Assembly (NCBI GenBank): GCA_032871835.1
Contig: CM065298.1
Coordinates: 110,301,476 to 110,365,475 of the forward strand
Length of the DNA: 64,000 nt
From: Dipteronia dyeriana
Taxonomy: Eukaryota > Streptophyta > Magnoliopsida > Sapindales > Sapindaceae
Direction: 5' to 3'
Positions 1 through 9,385 of this stretch are shown here, one piece after another. The notes beneath the pieces are model-generated. The model worked only from the letters and a program-made list of their open reading frames with translations. It had not been told where the DNA came from and did not search any database. Position 1 is the first letter of the stretch; every line of letters starts with the position of its first letter. A program made the translations under genes and the position numbers.

Positions 1-59
1 CAGCTGTCTGTCAATCATTCACTTAGGCTTACTCACCTGATGCCTTTTCTTCTTCACGC

Positions 60-1406
60 TTATCCAATTTTTTTTTTTTCAAATTGGGCCTGAAAGACAT
101 GGGTGTCACACCATGCCTCTGAAATCTTGACCTGCACGGTCTGAAGCCTCCGTCTCAGTACACCTTTCACCTTCACCCTCCTCCTCGGGATGAACTGCAC
201 TTGTAGTCGCCTTAGGGACAGTTGGAAGGTGAACCCTATCGTCCTGCACATACGGGCTCCCCCCCTCACTTAGGCCTGCAAAGTAAAGGGGCCACTTCCT
301 CAGCTGCTGTGGGCACGATTTTTGTCCTCACTGACATCTGAAACCATAGTTAGATGAATTTCATTGTTACTTATCGTAAGTAATATAAATTACTGACTTA
401 ACAAAAAAATAAATTACCCTTGCACTAAAATCTTCTCCAGCTTCTTCCCTCTAGGTTGTTTGGTCAAATCCCACTTCAACAACTGAGGGGAAAGGCCTGT
501 AACCCTCCGAGTCCCGAAAACATCGCCCAGTTGGGGGATCACCTCAAAAGCAAATATCTGCATCAAAGATTCGTACAGTTATAATCCAAAACAATTTTGG
601 ATTAAAAAATAAATGTACATGTTGGAATTAAAATTTCTTACCAAAAGGGCATGTGATAGACCGTAGATGTTGTACCCCTCCACGAAATGTCCAACATCGC
701 CCTGGGACTATTACTGTCTCTCCTCACGATGTCGCGGTAAGGCATGCTTGAATGAAAATATAGAATGCCTATAGATGTGGGCACCCCACGGGAACGAATC
801 GAAGGCATTGAGGTCATCTACCAACCAAAACTGCCAAACTGGAATCTTCAATCTCTCGTCCACCCCCATCAGTATCCAGTTCAACATGTAAATGAGGCAC
901 AACTTCACAGCATCGTACGCCTTTTCAAACTCTCCATGGGTAAGAACAACCCTCAAGTCATCCAACGATACCTCATCATGTACAGGAAAATACCGTTCAT
1001 GTATGCCATTCTCAACTGCAATATACATACTCGTGTCCGGTATGACTCCAAAACGTAATCCGGTGATGAGGCTATATTCCACCTTCGAAAACCTCACCAA
1101 ATGGTTCCCTAACAAGAACCGCATCTTATCTGTCGACCCATCATAGTCCAACTCCCGCAACAACAGCTGATGAATAACACCACTAGAAAACTTCAGCTCC
1201 CGGTGCATCGACATGAAATACCCGAAACAAGAGGCCATGAGCCGACGCCGATCCTGAACAGCAAACTCTCTGGGGACCCGATTCAGTGCAGCGCCTATAC
1301 GGGCGAGGGCTTCAAAATGGTCGTGTCGGGTCAATTTTCCCTTGAACCAATCTCCCTCTGCAGTTTTAAGCATTTCCTTCATACTGCTCGTCATTTGTAA
1401 TGTCAC
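60..1406 (-). pseudogene. DUF1985-type N-terminal part of a MULE-borne Ulp1-like protease gene, partial
   Basis: Exon 1 (about 1406 down to 642) encodes a DUF1985-like domain. Recognisable segments are GVIHQLLLRELDYDG, MRFLLGNHLVRFSKVEYSLI, TGLRFGVIPDT and a tryptophan-rich end (LNWILMGVDERLKIPVWQF). A stop (TAA, 711-713) interrupts the exon. Homology to the 31889-32482 copy continues past it to a donor near 641. Exon 2 is about 557-417 and exon 3 starts near 337, both with AG acceptors and matched by exons at 32561-32699 and 32773-32899. In plants DUF1985 usually sits N-terminal to a C48 (Ulp1-like) desumoylating-type peptidase domain inside KI-MULEs. No peptidase is seen because the window starts first. 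The conserved stop and the short polypyrimidine-rich 3' part suggest a dead copy. Confidence 0.7.
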
Positions 1407-1439
1407 AGAAACAGTACATCAGTAACCTGCACAAAAATT

Positions 1440-2470
1440 AGAAAAATTCTCGATCGTTTAAAACAAATTCTCGATACTTTTAAAATATTCTCGATCTTTG
1501 AAAAAGATCTCGAATTTTTTAAAAAGTTCTCGATCCTTTGCAAATAGGCTCGATCATTTGTAAATAGTCTCGATTCTTCCTAAAACCTCTCGATTCATTG
1601 AAAAAAACTTCACGATAATTTAAAAAAGTTCTCGATTTGTTTCAAAAGTTCTCAATCCTTTGCAAATAGGCTCCATCCTTTCAAATTAGTCTCGATCCTT
1701 TGTAAAACATCTCGATTTATTGAAAAAACTTCACGATCATTTGAAAATGTTCTTGACCCTTTAAAAAACATTCTCGATCATTAGAAAATATTCTCGATCC
1801 TTTCAAAAAACTCTCGATCCTTTGAAAAACCTCTCGATTCTTTGAAAAATGTTCTCGATCAATTTAAAAAATCTCGACCCTTTGAAAAACATTCTCGATC
1901 GGTAGAAAATATTCTCGATCCTTTCAAAAACTCTCGATTCTTTGAAAAACCTCTCGATTCTTTGAAAAATGTTCTCGATCAATTTAAAAAATCTCGACCC
2001 TTTGAAAATATTCTCGAAGCTTTGAAAATTGTCTCGAGCCTTTGAAAAACCTCTCGATTCTTTGAAAAATATTCTCGATCATTTTCAAAAAACTGGACCA
2101 TTTGAATAACATTCTCGATCGTTTCAAAACATTCTCGATCCTTTGAAAATATTCTCGACACTTTCACAAACCTCTCTATTCTTTTAAAAATCTTCTCAAT
2201 TATTAGAAAAATTTTCTCGATTCGATCAATTTAAAAAATCTCGATCGTTATCATAAAATTCTCGATCCTTTTACAAATATTCTCGATTCTTTCATAATAG
2301 TCTCGATCATTTGAAAAACCTCTCGATTATAAGAAAAATATTCTCGATCACTTAACAAAAGCTCGATCACTTTGAAAAACCTTTCGATTCTTTCTAAAAA
2401 ATATCCTCGATCTCGCTTGAAATATTCTCGATTTATTTTTATTTCAAAACAAAAATTCCTCGATACCAAG
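1440..2470. repeat. CTCGA minisatellite, subterminal array of KI-MULE E1
   Basis: The core CTCGAT recurs roughly forty times, followed by C/T-rich then A-rich sequence, with spacing of about 17-21 bp. A representative unit core is 'ctcgatcctttgaaaaac'. The array lies between the element end and the 5' side of the DUF1985 gene. Short open frames here are repeat translations, not genes. Confidence 0.85.
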
Positions 2471-2764
2471 ATATTGAACCTCTTTTCAAACTCAAACCAA
2501 AACCACAACCACTGTCAACCCTAATCTACAATTTCTTTCAACAGAACAAGTCTGAAATGCAATTTAAAGTTATGAACAACAAATCGATAAATAAACCAAA
2601 CTGAACTTACCTCTGTCATCACTGCGAAATGTACTGTATTGCCGTTCCGGTCAATAAGCTGTCGATTTACTCGCCGTCGATTTAGTTGTCGTCGGTTTCT
2701 TTCTCGATTTCTTTCTCACTGTTGCTTTTCTTTGAAACACAAAACGATAACTTTTCTCTCTTTT

Positions 2765-2886
2765 TCAATTTTGTGGGGGTATTCTCGTCTGTTTAGTTTA
2801 AATGGTGCCTTTTAAACTTACATTACTAAACTGATGATATTTGCACAACACCCATCTCAAATAGTATCATTTATTTATCGAGCCCT
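2765..2886 (-). repeat. Terminal inverted repeat of KI-MULE E1
   Basis: It matches, in inverted orientation, bases 30541-30660 of E2 and, more distantly, both ends of E3. The adjacent 2640-2760 stretch (TCGATTT/TTTCTC-rich) is also shared with the E2 end. The outermost base is not certain because the other target-site copy is outside the window. Confidence 0.65.
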
Positions 2887-3280
2887 AACTTAAAACTGAG
2901 AAGATGCAGCAGCATACATCGACCAAATTGATATATTTGGATTGGCTGAAGAATTTTTGTTTTCATTTTTAAAGCGGAAAAGTATAGCAAAACAACTTTA
3001 AAAGTGTACATTTTCTTTTCCCCTTTTTACTTGCTAAAGACAAGATACGAGTAAATTTGTTTTTGTCAGCTTCCTGTTTCTTATTTCTTCCATTTATTTA
3101 CTTCATTCTGATTGAAGTGTACAAGCACTTATCTTATGTTATTTAGCCTGCTTAACAATAGTGTGGTTTAGATTTCCTATAGGCTATATCCAATGAGATA
3201 ACAAATTTTTGAGATTTAAACTTCAAAATTTTCATAAGGGGCAAGGTAAGGAGCTGTAATAGTATATTACTTGTTGCAGG
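2887..3280. other. No gene recognised
   Basis: AT-rich spacer between the MULE end and the TORTIFOLIA1-like fragment. The last part ends in a good plant splice acceptor context (pyrimidine stretch, then 'ttgttgcag' ending at 3280), so it may be intron carried along with that fragment. Confidence 0.5.
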
Positions 3281-3462
3281 TGGGAGCAATTGCACCACAG
3301 AGCCTGGAAAACTTGCTGCAAACTATTCTTGAGTGTCTTGGGAGTATAGATCGTAAGGCAGCAGCTGATGCTTTAACTGCCCTAGCATTGCATTCAAGCA
3401 ACTTGGTTGCAGATGGAGCCACTTCGACATTGACACTGCTTGAGGCTTGTTTATTTGATACG
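3281..3462 (+). pseudogene. TORTIFOLIA1/SPIRAL2-like microtubule-associated protein, single-exon fragment
   Basis: The frame from 3281 reads VGAIAPQSLENLLQTI, then ECLGS, RKAAADALTALALHSSNLVA and TLTLLEACLFD. I recognise this as part of the N-terminal HEAT-repeat (TOG-like) region of plant TORTIFOLIA1/SPR2 proteins, which bind cortical microtubules. The exon keeps an upstream AG acceptor, so it is a DNA-level copy, not a retrocopy. A few residues expected between LGS and RKAAA are missing, consistent with a small in-frame deletion, and no neighbouring exons are visible. It is most likely a gene fragment moved or left here by rearrangement or transposition. Family recognition is from memory of the conserved block and was not searched. 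Confidence 0.65.
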
Positions 3463-3965
3463 GTAGCTTTCCAGAGTCACTTGTCTTCTGTCCGGATAGT
3501 TTTTATTTATTTGTTAATATTTTATTTTTATTTTTTAAGATTTGTTGTGTTACAAAATTTCCATATATTATAAATTTCTAATAGTTGCAATGCTCAACGC
3601 CTAAATTTCTCATGTTGGACATCGTAGACGTGCTTGTCAGTAGACATTATTTGGAGCAGCCATACTCTGAGAGAAAAATTATATGATTTATATATATTAC
3701 ATAGTTTGATGCCATCATGGATCACTGAAAATGGAAAAACTTGTGAAGCTTGGAATAACATAATTAAACTGCGAAACCTTTACAGTATAGTTAATGTAGA
3801 TATAAGTATATAACCTAATTTTTATTACAAAATATTTGACAATCAACTCAATATGTTAGCACAGAGTGAAGCAGTGCATCAGCATAGAAAATTTATATAG
3901 TGGCGGCACAGAATTTGCCAAGGCATGAAAGCTCTGGCACAATCGCTCTTCTGTTAAGATCCTGT
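3463..3965. other. No gene recognised
   Basis: AT-rich sequence between the TORTIFOLIA1-like fragment and the 3' end of the DNA polymerase pseudogene. The part next to 3965 could be the old 3' untranslated region of the minus-strand polymerase copy. I see no coding signal or repeat boundary. Confidence 0.4.
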
Positions 3966-4818
3966 CTATTTAGCAGCATACCAGTTTTGAACACACTTAG
4001 CATCAACGTTCAGATCAACACTAAGAATATTCTTGCCATTGAAGGGTTTGGACATGCACTCAACAACTATGGCCATAGTAACTTCAGCTGATTCACTTAG
4101 ACCTTCAAAGATCACTTCATCATGAACCTAATGTGTAGTTGGTAATCAGTTTTTGCAATAGAATTCAAACTTGAGACCATTCAATGAGATGTTGGATATC
4201 AGACTAAGAGAAGAAGCAGTGTTAATGAGTTAAAATAAAAAGCAATGAAGGCGTAGGGAAGTCATGACTGAAACTTGTTTCTTGAAGCATTTTATAGAGA
4301 CAACAAATCTAGATAATTGGAAGATAGTATCCAAGTTACCAACTAGATGGAAGGTAATTTGTTTGCCTTTGTTTATTTTTATTTTTATTTTATTTTTCTA
4401 ATGGTTCAAATATTTGAAAAATAAAATAAAACAAATGAGGCAAAGACAGAACAATTTTTTTAGAAAATTGTGTGGCAAATAGTGAATGGATCCAAGTTAC
4501 CAACTAGTTAGTTGGAAGCAGACAACAACTGATATCCAAGATAAATTTGCGTTAAAGGTTAGGGTTTTAAGCGTATGCATTAAAGATTACTGAGACAGAA
4601 TTGAAATTAGTACGATATCTACCAAGAAAAAACTATAATACTAATATAATACTTATAAGGAAGATCCAAGGAAAAACCAAGTAGTAAACAAGGACATGGA
4701 CTAAACCTGTAAAACCAGTACCCATCCAAGTTCCTTCAAACGTGCATTCTTTGATATTTCTAACATGGCACACATGACAACATCAGCTGCACTACCCTGT
4801 GACAGTCACCTAAGTATA

Positions 4819-4839
4819 AGAGAGAGAGAGAGAGAGAGA
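4819..4839. repeat. (AG)n microsatellite
   Basis: About ten uninterrupted AG units inside an intron of the polymerase pseudogene. Confidence 0.95.
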
Positions 4840-6620
4840 ACTTAATTGCAGGTTAAAGAAGAAAAGCCTGCACTGGTGAATTAATGGCAGCTCTTTCAAT
4901 ATGATTCCTATATGTAATATCCCGAAAAAAAATGGGACAAACCGTTCTCAATTAGTTGGTCCTAATTATTATGAATTTGGGTTCAACTTGATTTCTGTAA
5001 GGTTGGAGACCCAAAATGATAGTGTTGAGATTATAATTGTGACAAGAGAAGTAATATTTTTGGGCTGGACCCAAATCAATTAGTATTTTGGTTTATCCTT
5101 GTTTTAAATGTTAAATTCTAAGTCTGTTTAAGTTGCTAGTTGACCTAAACTGAATTTAGGGTAATTCAAAAGATTATAATGCCCTATGCATTTGATTGGT
5201 TGAAAGGAGGAAAAAGAAATAATAATAATAAAAAGGGATGGAACAATCAAACGATGGAGGGAGAGAGAGTTGTGTTGGGATTTTTGAGTCACTGTCCAGA
5301 TTTCTTCTGGTGGCATTTCGGAGGTCAATTTGTGGTCCGATTGAGCTCGAAATTTTTCTGCATGTTCTACTATAATAGTTCTTGAGTTTCGACGGTGGAG
5401 ATGTAAATTGGAGTTCCCTGTGGAGAGATCTGTGGTTCCGAACAGAGCTGGGCAGAAACATATAACAAACAATAGTTTAAAGATATTGGTGCTAAGTAAG
5501 TTGTTCTCTCTTTCCCATGTCAAGGATTTCTTAGATATGTTAGACTGATTTTATGAATCGTTTATGATAATAGACATATATAGGATAGATTTATATTCAT
5601 ATCATAGTTCATGGTCCATATCATGATTTTTATAGAATTTTCGAATTTGTATAAAGGTTGCTGAAATCCTCTGTTTTAGTAGACCAGCCACATTTCGTAT
5701 ATTCTGTTGTGGGTTTGTTATTAATATGGGAAAATTATGAAAATTTACATAGATGTAGGTTTATGAGTATATTATCAATCTGGCAAATTTCGTGATCTTT
5801 AGATATATAGAAATATTGTTATTAATTGTTTGGACATACTATCGATCCTAGATTGAATTGAAACTTTTACTGCAATATTTCCATAATGTCTAGACAATCC
5901 ATGTTAAATTTCGTAATATTTGGAGCTGTAGAGAAATTATTAAAAATCGGAAATCAAAGGATAGTCAATTGTATTGGCTGGAAACTAGATTTCTAAGTAT
6001 AGTTCTATATATGTGAAGCTTATGTTGATATACCTTACTGTGGTGATAATGTTATGACAGTAAATCAATTTGTAAATTGATAGTTTTGAGTATTGCATGA
6101 GTTTCTAGAGCTAGAGCCGATTCGTTCGTATTCGATGTAAGTGAATGATCTGTACCGTTTTATAAAGTGAATGATTTGTACTGTTTACTTCCGTAAAATT
6201 ATAGTGCTTTAACTTAGGATTAATAGATGATCTTTTGGTTTAATATTGTATTTCCTCTTTAATGAAATGATTTATGATTTAAGAATATCATTGAAGATGT
6301 TTTGAAATATTGCTTCAACCGTTTTAATGACATTAAGTATGTACATTGTATTAAAATGTTAATTCATGTTTTATAATGCGTTTTATTGTTTAAATTCCAT
6401 GGAATGTTTATTATCAAGATTTAAAAGGTAAAGGTTTTACAAAGACTATTTTATTTTTACGTATTATGCATGAATTTACTTACCAAGTTGACGGCTCACC
6501 CCTCGACACCACCATTTTGTAGATTACGTTTTCGGTCATAGAAGTGATGGAGATTACATTAGCACATTGGAGATATGTATCGCCGGAAGAATTAGATTCT
6601 TTGTGTGTATGTGTTGTAAA

Positions 6621-8284
6621 GTGGAAATGGTGAGATATGTCACCTTTTTATGTGTGTGTTGTAATGATGTTACCGTTTTAATAACTTAAGTTTAAAAGGC
6701 ACCTATTATGGTGAACTACCCAAATTACCCTTAAATAATTTATTTTTATTCTCATTGTGCTTCTATCTACACTTTGAAAACGATAACTCCTCTCTCTCCA
6801 AAATAGTTGTCTGAAAATCGATCTACAACTCATCTCTCTCCAAAAAACTTGTCTCTCTCCAGATTCTGTTAAAAAAAATAACATATGTTTGTGATCTTCT
6901 TTTATACATTATCATATATTTCTGTGTGGTTTAACAATGTATCAATTCGTTATAATTTGTTATCCCAATCTTTGTATAAACATGTATGAACATTTAATTT
7001 ACAGATTATGTTCGAGACTTTTTAAAAATACTTCGAGCCTCTTTTATTAGTGTCCGAGCTATTTTGATATGATTCTGATTTTTTTATACTCTTCCGAGTT
7101 TTTTTGATTTGTCTTCGAGTTTTTTTGTCAGAAAAGCTCGAATCAAGTGCAAAAAAGCTCGAGCTCTTGGTAAAAAAGCTTGGGCACTTGGTAAAAAAGC
7201 TCGAATCGAGCTTTTTTACCAAGATTCGAGCTTTTTTACCAAGTGCCCGAGCTTTTTTTTAACTTGGCAAAAAATGTCGAATCAAATGCAAAAAAGCTCG
7301 GGCACTTGGCAAAAATGTTTGATTCGAGACTTTTTGCCAAGTGCCGGAGCTTTTTTTTAACTTTGAAAAAAGTCTCGAATCAAGTGCAAAAAAGCTCGGG
7401 CACTTGGTAAAAAAGCTCGATTCAAAAAAAGCTCGATTCAAAAAGCTCGAATCGAGCTTTTTTACAAAGTGCCCAAACTTTTTTGTACTTGATTCGAGAC
7501 TTTTTACCAAGTGCCCGAGCTTTTTTTTAACTTGGTAAAAAGTCTCGAATCAAGTGCAAAAAAGCTCGGGCACTTGGCAAAAAAGCTCGATTCGAGACTT
7601 TTTGCCAAGTGCCCAAACTTTTTTTTAACTTGACAAAAAGCCTCGAATCAAGTGCAAAAAAGCCTCGAATCAAGTGTAAAAAAGCTCGATTTGAGCTTTT
7701 TTACCAAGTGCCCGAGCTTTTTTGCACTTGATTCGAGACTTTTTGCCAAGTGCCCGAGCTTCTACTTAACTTGGCAAAAAGTCTCGAATCAAGTGCAAAA
7801 AAGCTCGGGCACTTGGCAAAAAAACTAGATTCGAGACTTTTTGTCAAGTGCTTGAGTTTTTTTTTTTAACTTGGTAAAAAGTCTCGAATCAAGTGCAAAA
7901 AAGCTCGGGCACTTGGTAAAAAAGCTCGAATCGAGTTTTTTTGTCAAGTGCCTGAGCTTTTTTGCACTTGATTCGAGACTTTTTGCCAAGTGCCCGAGTT
8001 TTTTTTTTAACTTGACAAAAAGTCTCGAATCAAGTAAAAAACCGCGAGCTCGGCGGGGAGCTCGACCCCTGAATGCGTCTGCGTAGCGCCCGAGTTTCAA
8101 TGAAACTTTCTCTCTCTATTTCATAACTCTCACTGTAAAAAAATGAATCAAATATTCTGATGAAACAACTATTGGGGGCATTTTTGTCCGTTCACCATAA
8201 TAGATGTCTTTTAAACATAAGTCATAAAAGCAGTGATAGTATTGAAACGTCACCTCCAAAAAGTGTTATTTATTTTTTGACCCC
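6621..8284. mobile_element. Non-autonomous MULE E3 related to the KI-MULEs
   Basis: It is flanked by a perfect 10-bp direct repeat GTGTTGTAAA (6611-6620 and 8285-8294), the MULE-typical 9 bp plus one chance match. The ends are inverted repeats: in the subterminal part both share 'attatggtgaac' and a TTTAAAAG block. The left ~280 bp also matches the right end of E2 (38860-38990 and 45732-45819), including GGAGAGAGA blocks. There is no transposase or Ulp1 gene. The interior is the CTCGA array at 7010-8095 plus a short GC-rich patch (about 8041-8095). It inserted into the solo LTR. Confidence 0.88.
7010..8095. repeat. 21-bp CTCGA/TCGAG minisatellite with inverted blocks inside E3
   Basis: Two unit types alternate, each 21 bp: 'ctcgaatcaagtgcaaaaa' plus ag, and 'ctcgggcacttggtaaaaa' plus ag. 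Blocks switch orientation repeatedly, so the region can fold into long hairpins. Open frames crossing it on both strands are repeat translations. Confidence 0.9.
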
Positions 8285-9284
8285 GTGTTGTAAATGCCCG
8301 GTTTATTTTAATGTTGTAATTAAGTTAGACTCTAGAGATTTTAGTGAAATGAATGGTATCAAATATACATATTGTTTTTTGTGGATACATTATTGATGAT
8401 ATAAATTGTGGTTATTGTAAATTAAGGTTTTTGTAAGGTCCGGATCACGTAGCATCTCGATCCATAGGGTCCTGGATTTGAGGGTGTTACACTATCAGTC
8501 AATCTATCTGAACTGAAATGACGGGCCCTTCCTAGCATTGTGTGAACTTCTGAAAGTTCACGAGCTTCTCTTTTACGAGCTTCTTGCTGTCTTCCTTTTT
8601 AACAGAGATCAACAGTGTTCATTGCCTCCTTCACTGAAACCTGATTAAGAAGTTTTACAGATCAACTTGTTGAATTTAAATTAACTGGAGCCACAAATTT
8701 AAGCATACCTTCCAACCCTCAGCAAGGCCCCGTGGAGTCATTCGATATGCAATAGAAAAGTTAAGCATTTTAGCTTTTCTTCTTTCAGAAGCAAAGGCAT
8801 CCTGACACGAAGGTTTGTAATTCAGTTGAACAATAATTGAAATCGATCATTTTATTATTACTTTTAAATCAGAAGATGATAGTTAGGATTAGATTCAGAT
8901 TTTAATCTATTTTAATCAAACTTTCAGGTTCTCAGACATATTTGGACACAAAAGAATCAACAAAATAATAAGCAAATGCCAAGGACATCATCTCAAATCA
9001 TTAACACTGTTTCATATATAGACTATATCATGCCACTTTCTCTTTCTACATCTATAAATCTTGAGGATGAGAGCTTTCATTGATGTTGAAGCATATGCTT
9101 ATTTTACCATAAGACTGAACTCAACTTTGGCTTCAACTCAACTCTCATGCTCGTGCTTTATTTATATTAATATTCATTAATCTCCCGAGCTTTCCCTTAT
9201 TCCTTAGGTCCTAAATTGGAGGGTTACTGTCACTCTGTTAGACTCTACAACCTTGACAGTCATGAAACTTGTAAGATTTTAATA

Positions 9285-9385
9285 TCCTAGGTAGGTGGCC
9301 CAATGGGGTTTTGAACCCTTGACCTCTTGGTCGAAAATTGAACCCCTCAACCACAAGACTAACCCTTCAAGGTTGAATTCTTCAC
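9285..9385 (-). mobile_element. tRNA-like SINE remnant
   Basis: On the minus strand a B-box-like 'ggttcaaaacc' (9307-9317) follows an A-box-like 'tggttgagggg' (9342-9352) about 25-35 bp upstream, the spacing of a pol III internal promoter. It lies in an intron of the polymerase pseudogene. No tail or target duplication was secured, so this is tentative. Confidence 0.4.

Larger units (their letters stand above)
1..2886 (-). mobile_element. KI-MULE E1 (Ulp1/DUF1985-carrying Mutator-like element), one end only
   Basis: The terminal ~120 bp (about 2765-2886) is an inverted match to the left end of the element starting at 30541. Shared stretches include the blocks around 'tgatgatatttgcacaac' and 'ccttttaaacttacatta'. 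Inward of this end lie a CTCGA-rich minisatellite (about 1440-2470) and a minus-strand DUF1985-type gene (60-1406), in the same order as in the 30541 element. The other end and any transposase lie beyond base 1. The exact terminus near 2886 is inferred by aligning it with element E3 (6621-8284), whose ends are fixed by a target duplication. Assignment to the Kaonashi/KI-MULE group rests on the DUF1985 gene and on homology to E2, which carries a MuDR-type transposase. Confidence 0.75.
4913..8491. mobile_element. Solo LTR (Ty3/Gypsy, Tekay/Del-like), interrupted by MULE E3
   Basis: It begins TGTAATATCCCG and ends GGGTGTTACA, the typical ends of plant Tekay/Del LTRs. It is flanked by CTATA (4908-4912) and CTATC (8492-8496), a 5-bp target duplication with one mismatch. 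Removing it joins two halves of a polymerase exon in frame (residues ...TDR | NHIERAAIN...), which independently proves both boundaries. Without the nested MULE it is about 1905 bp (4913-6620 plus 8295-8491). No internal retroelement region is present, so it formed by LTR-LTR recombination. Confidence 0.88.

Noticed and set aside
1842..2508. Open frames of 60-85 codons on both strands
   Set aside because: They lie wholly within the CTCGA minisatellite. Their proteins are translations of the repeat (F-E-K-S-R-like periodicity).
7022..8100. Open frames rich in Lys-Ala-Arg or Ser-Phe-Phe-Thr-Lys repeats
   Set aside because: These are translations of the 21-bp E3 array in several frames. Since 21 is a multiple of three, the frames stay open by chance.
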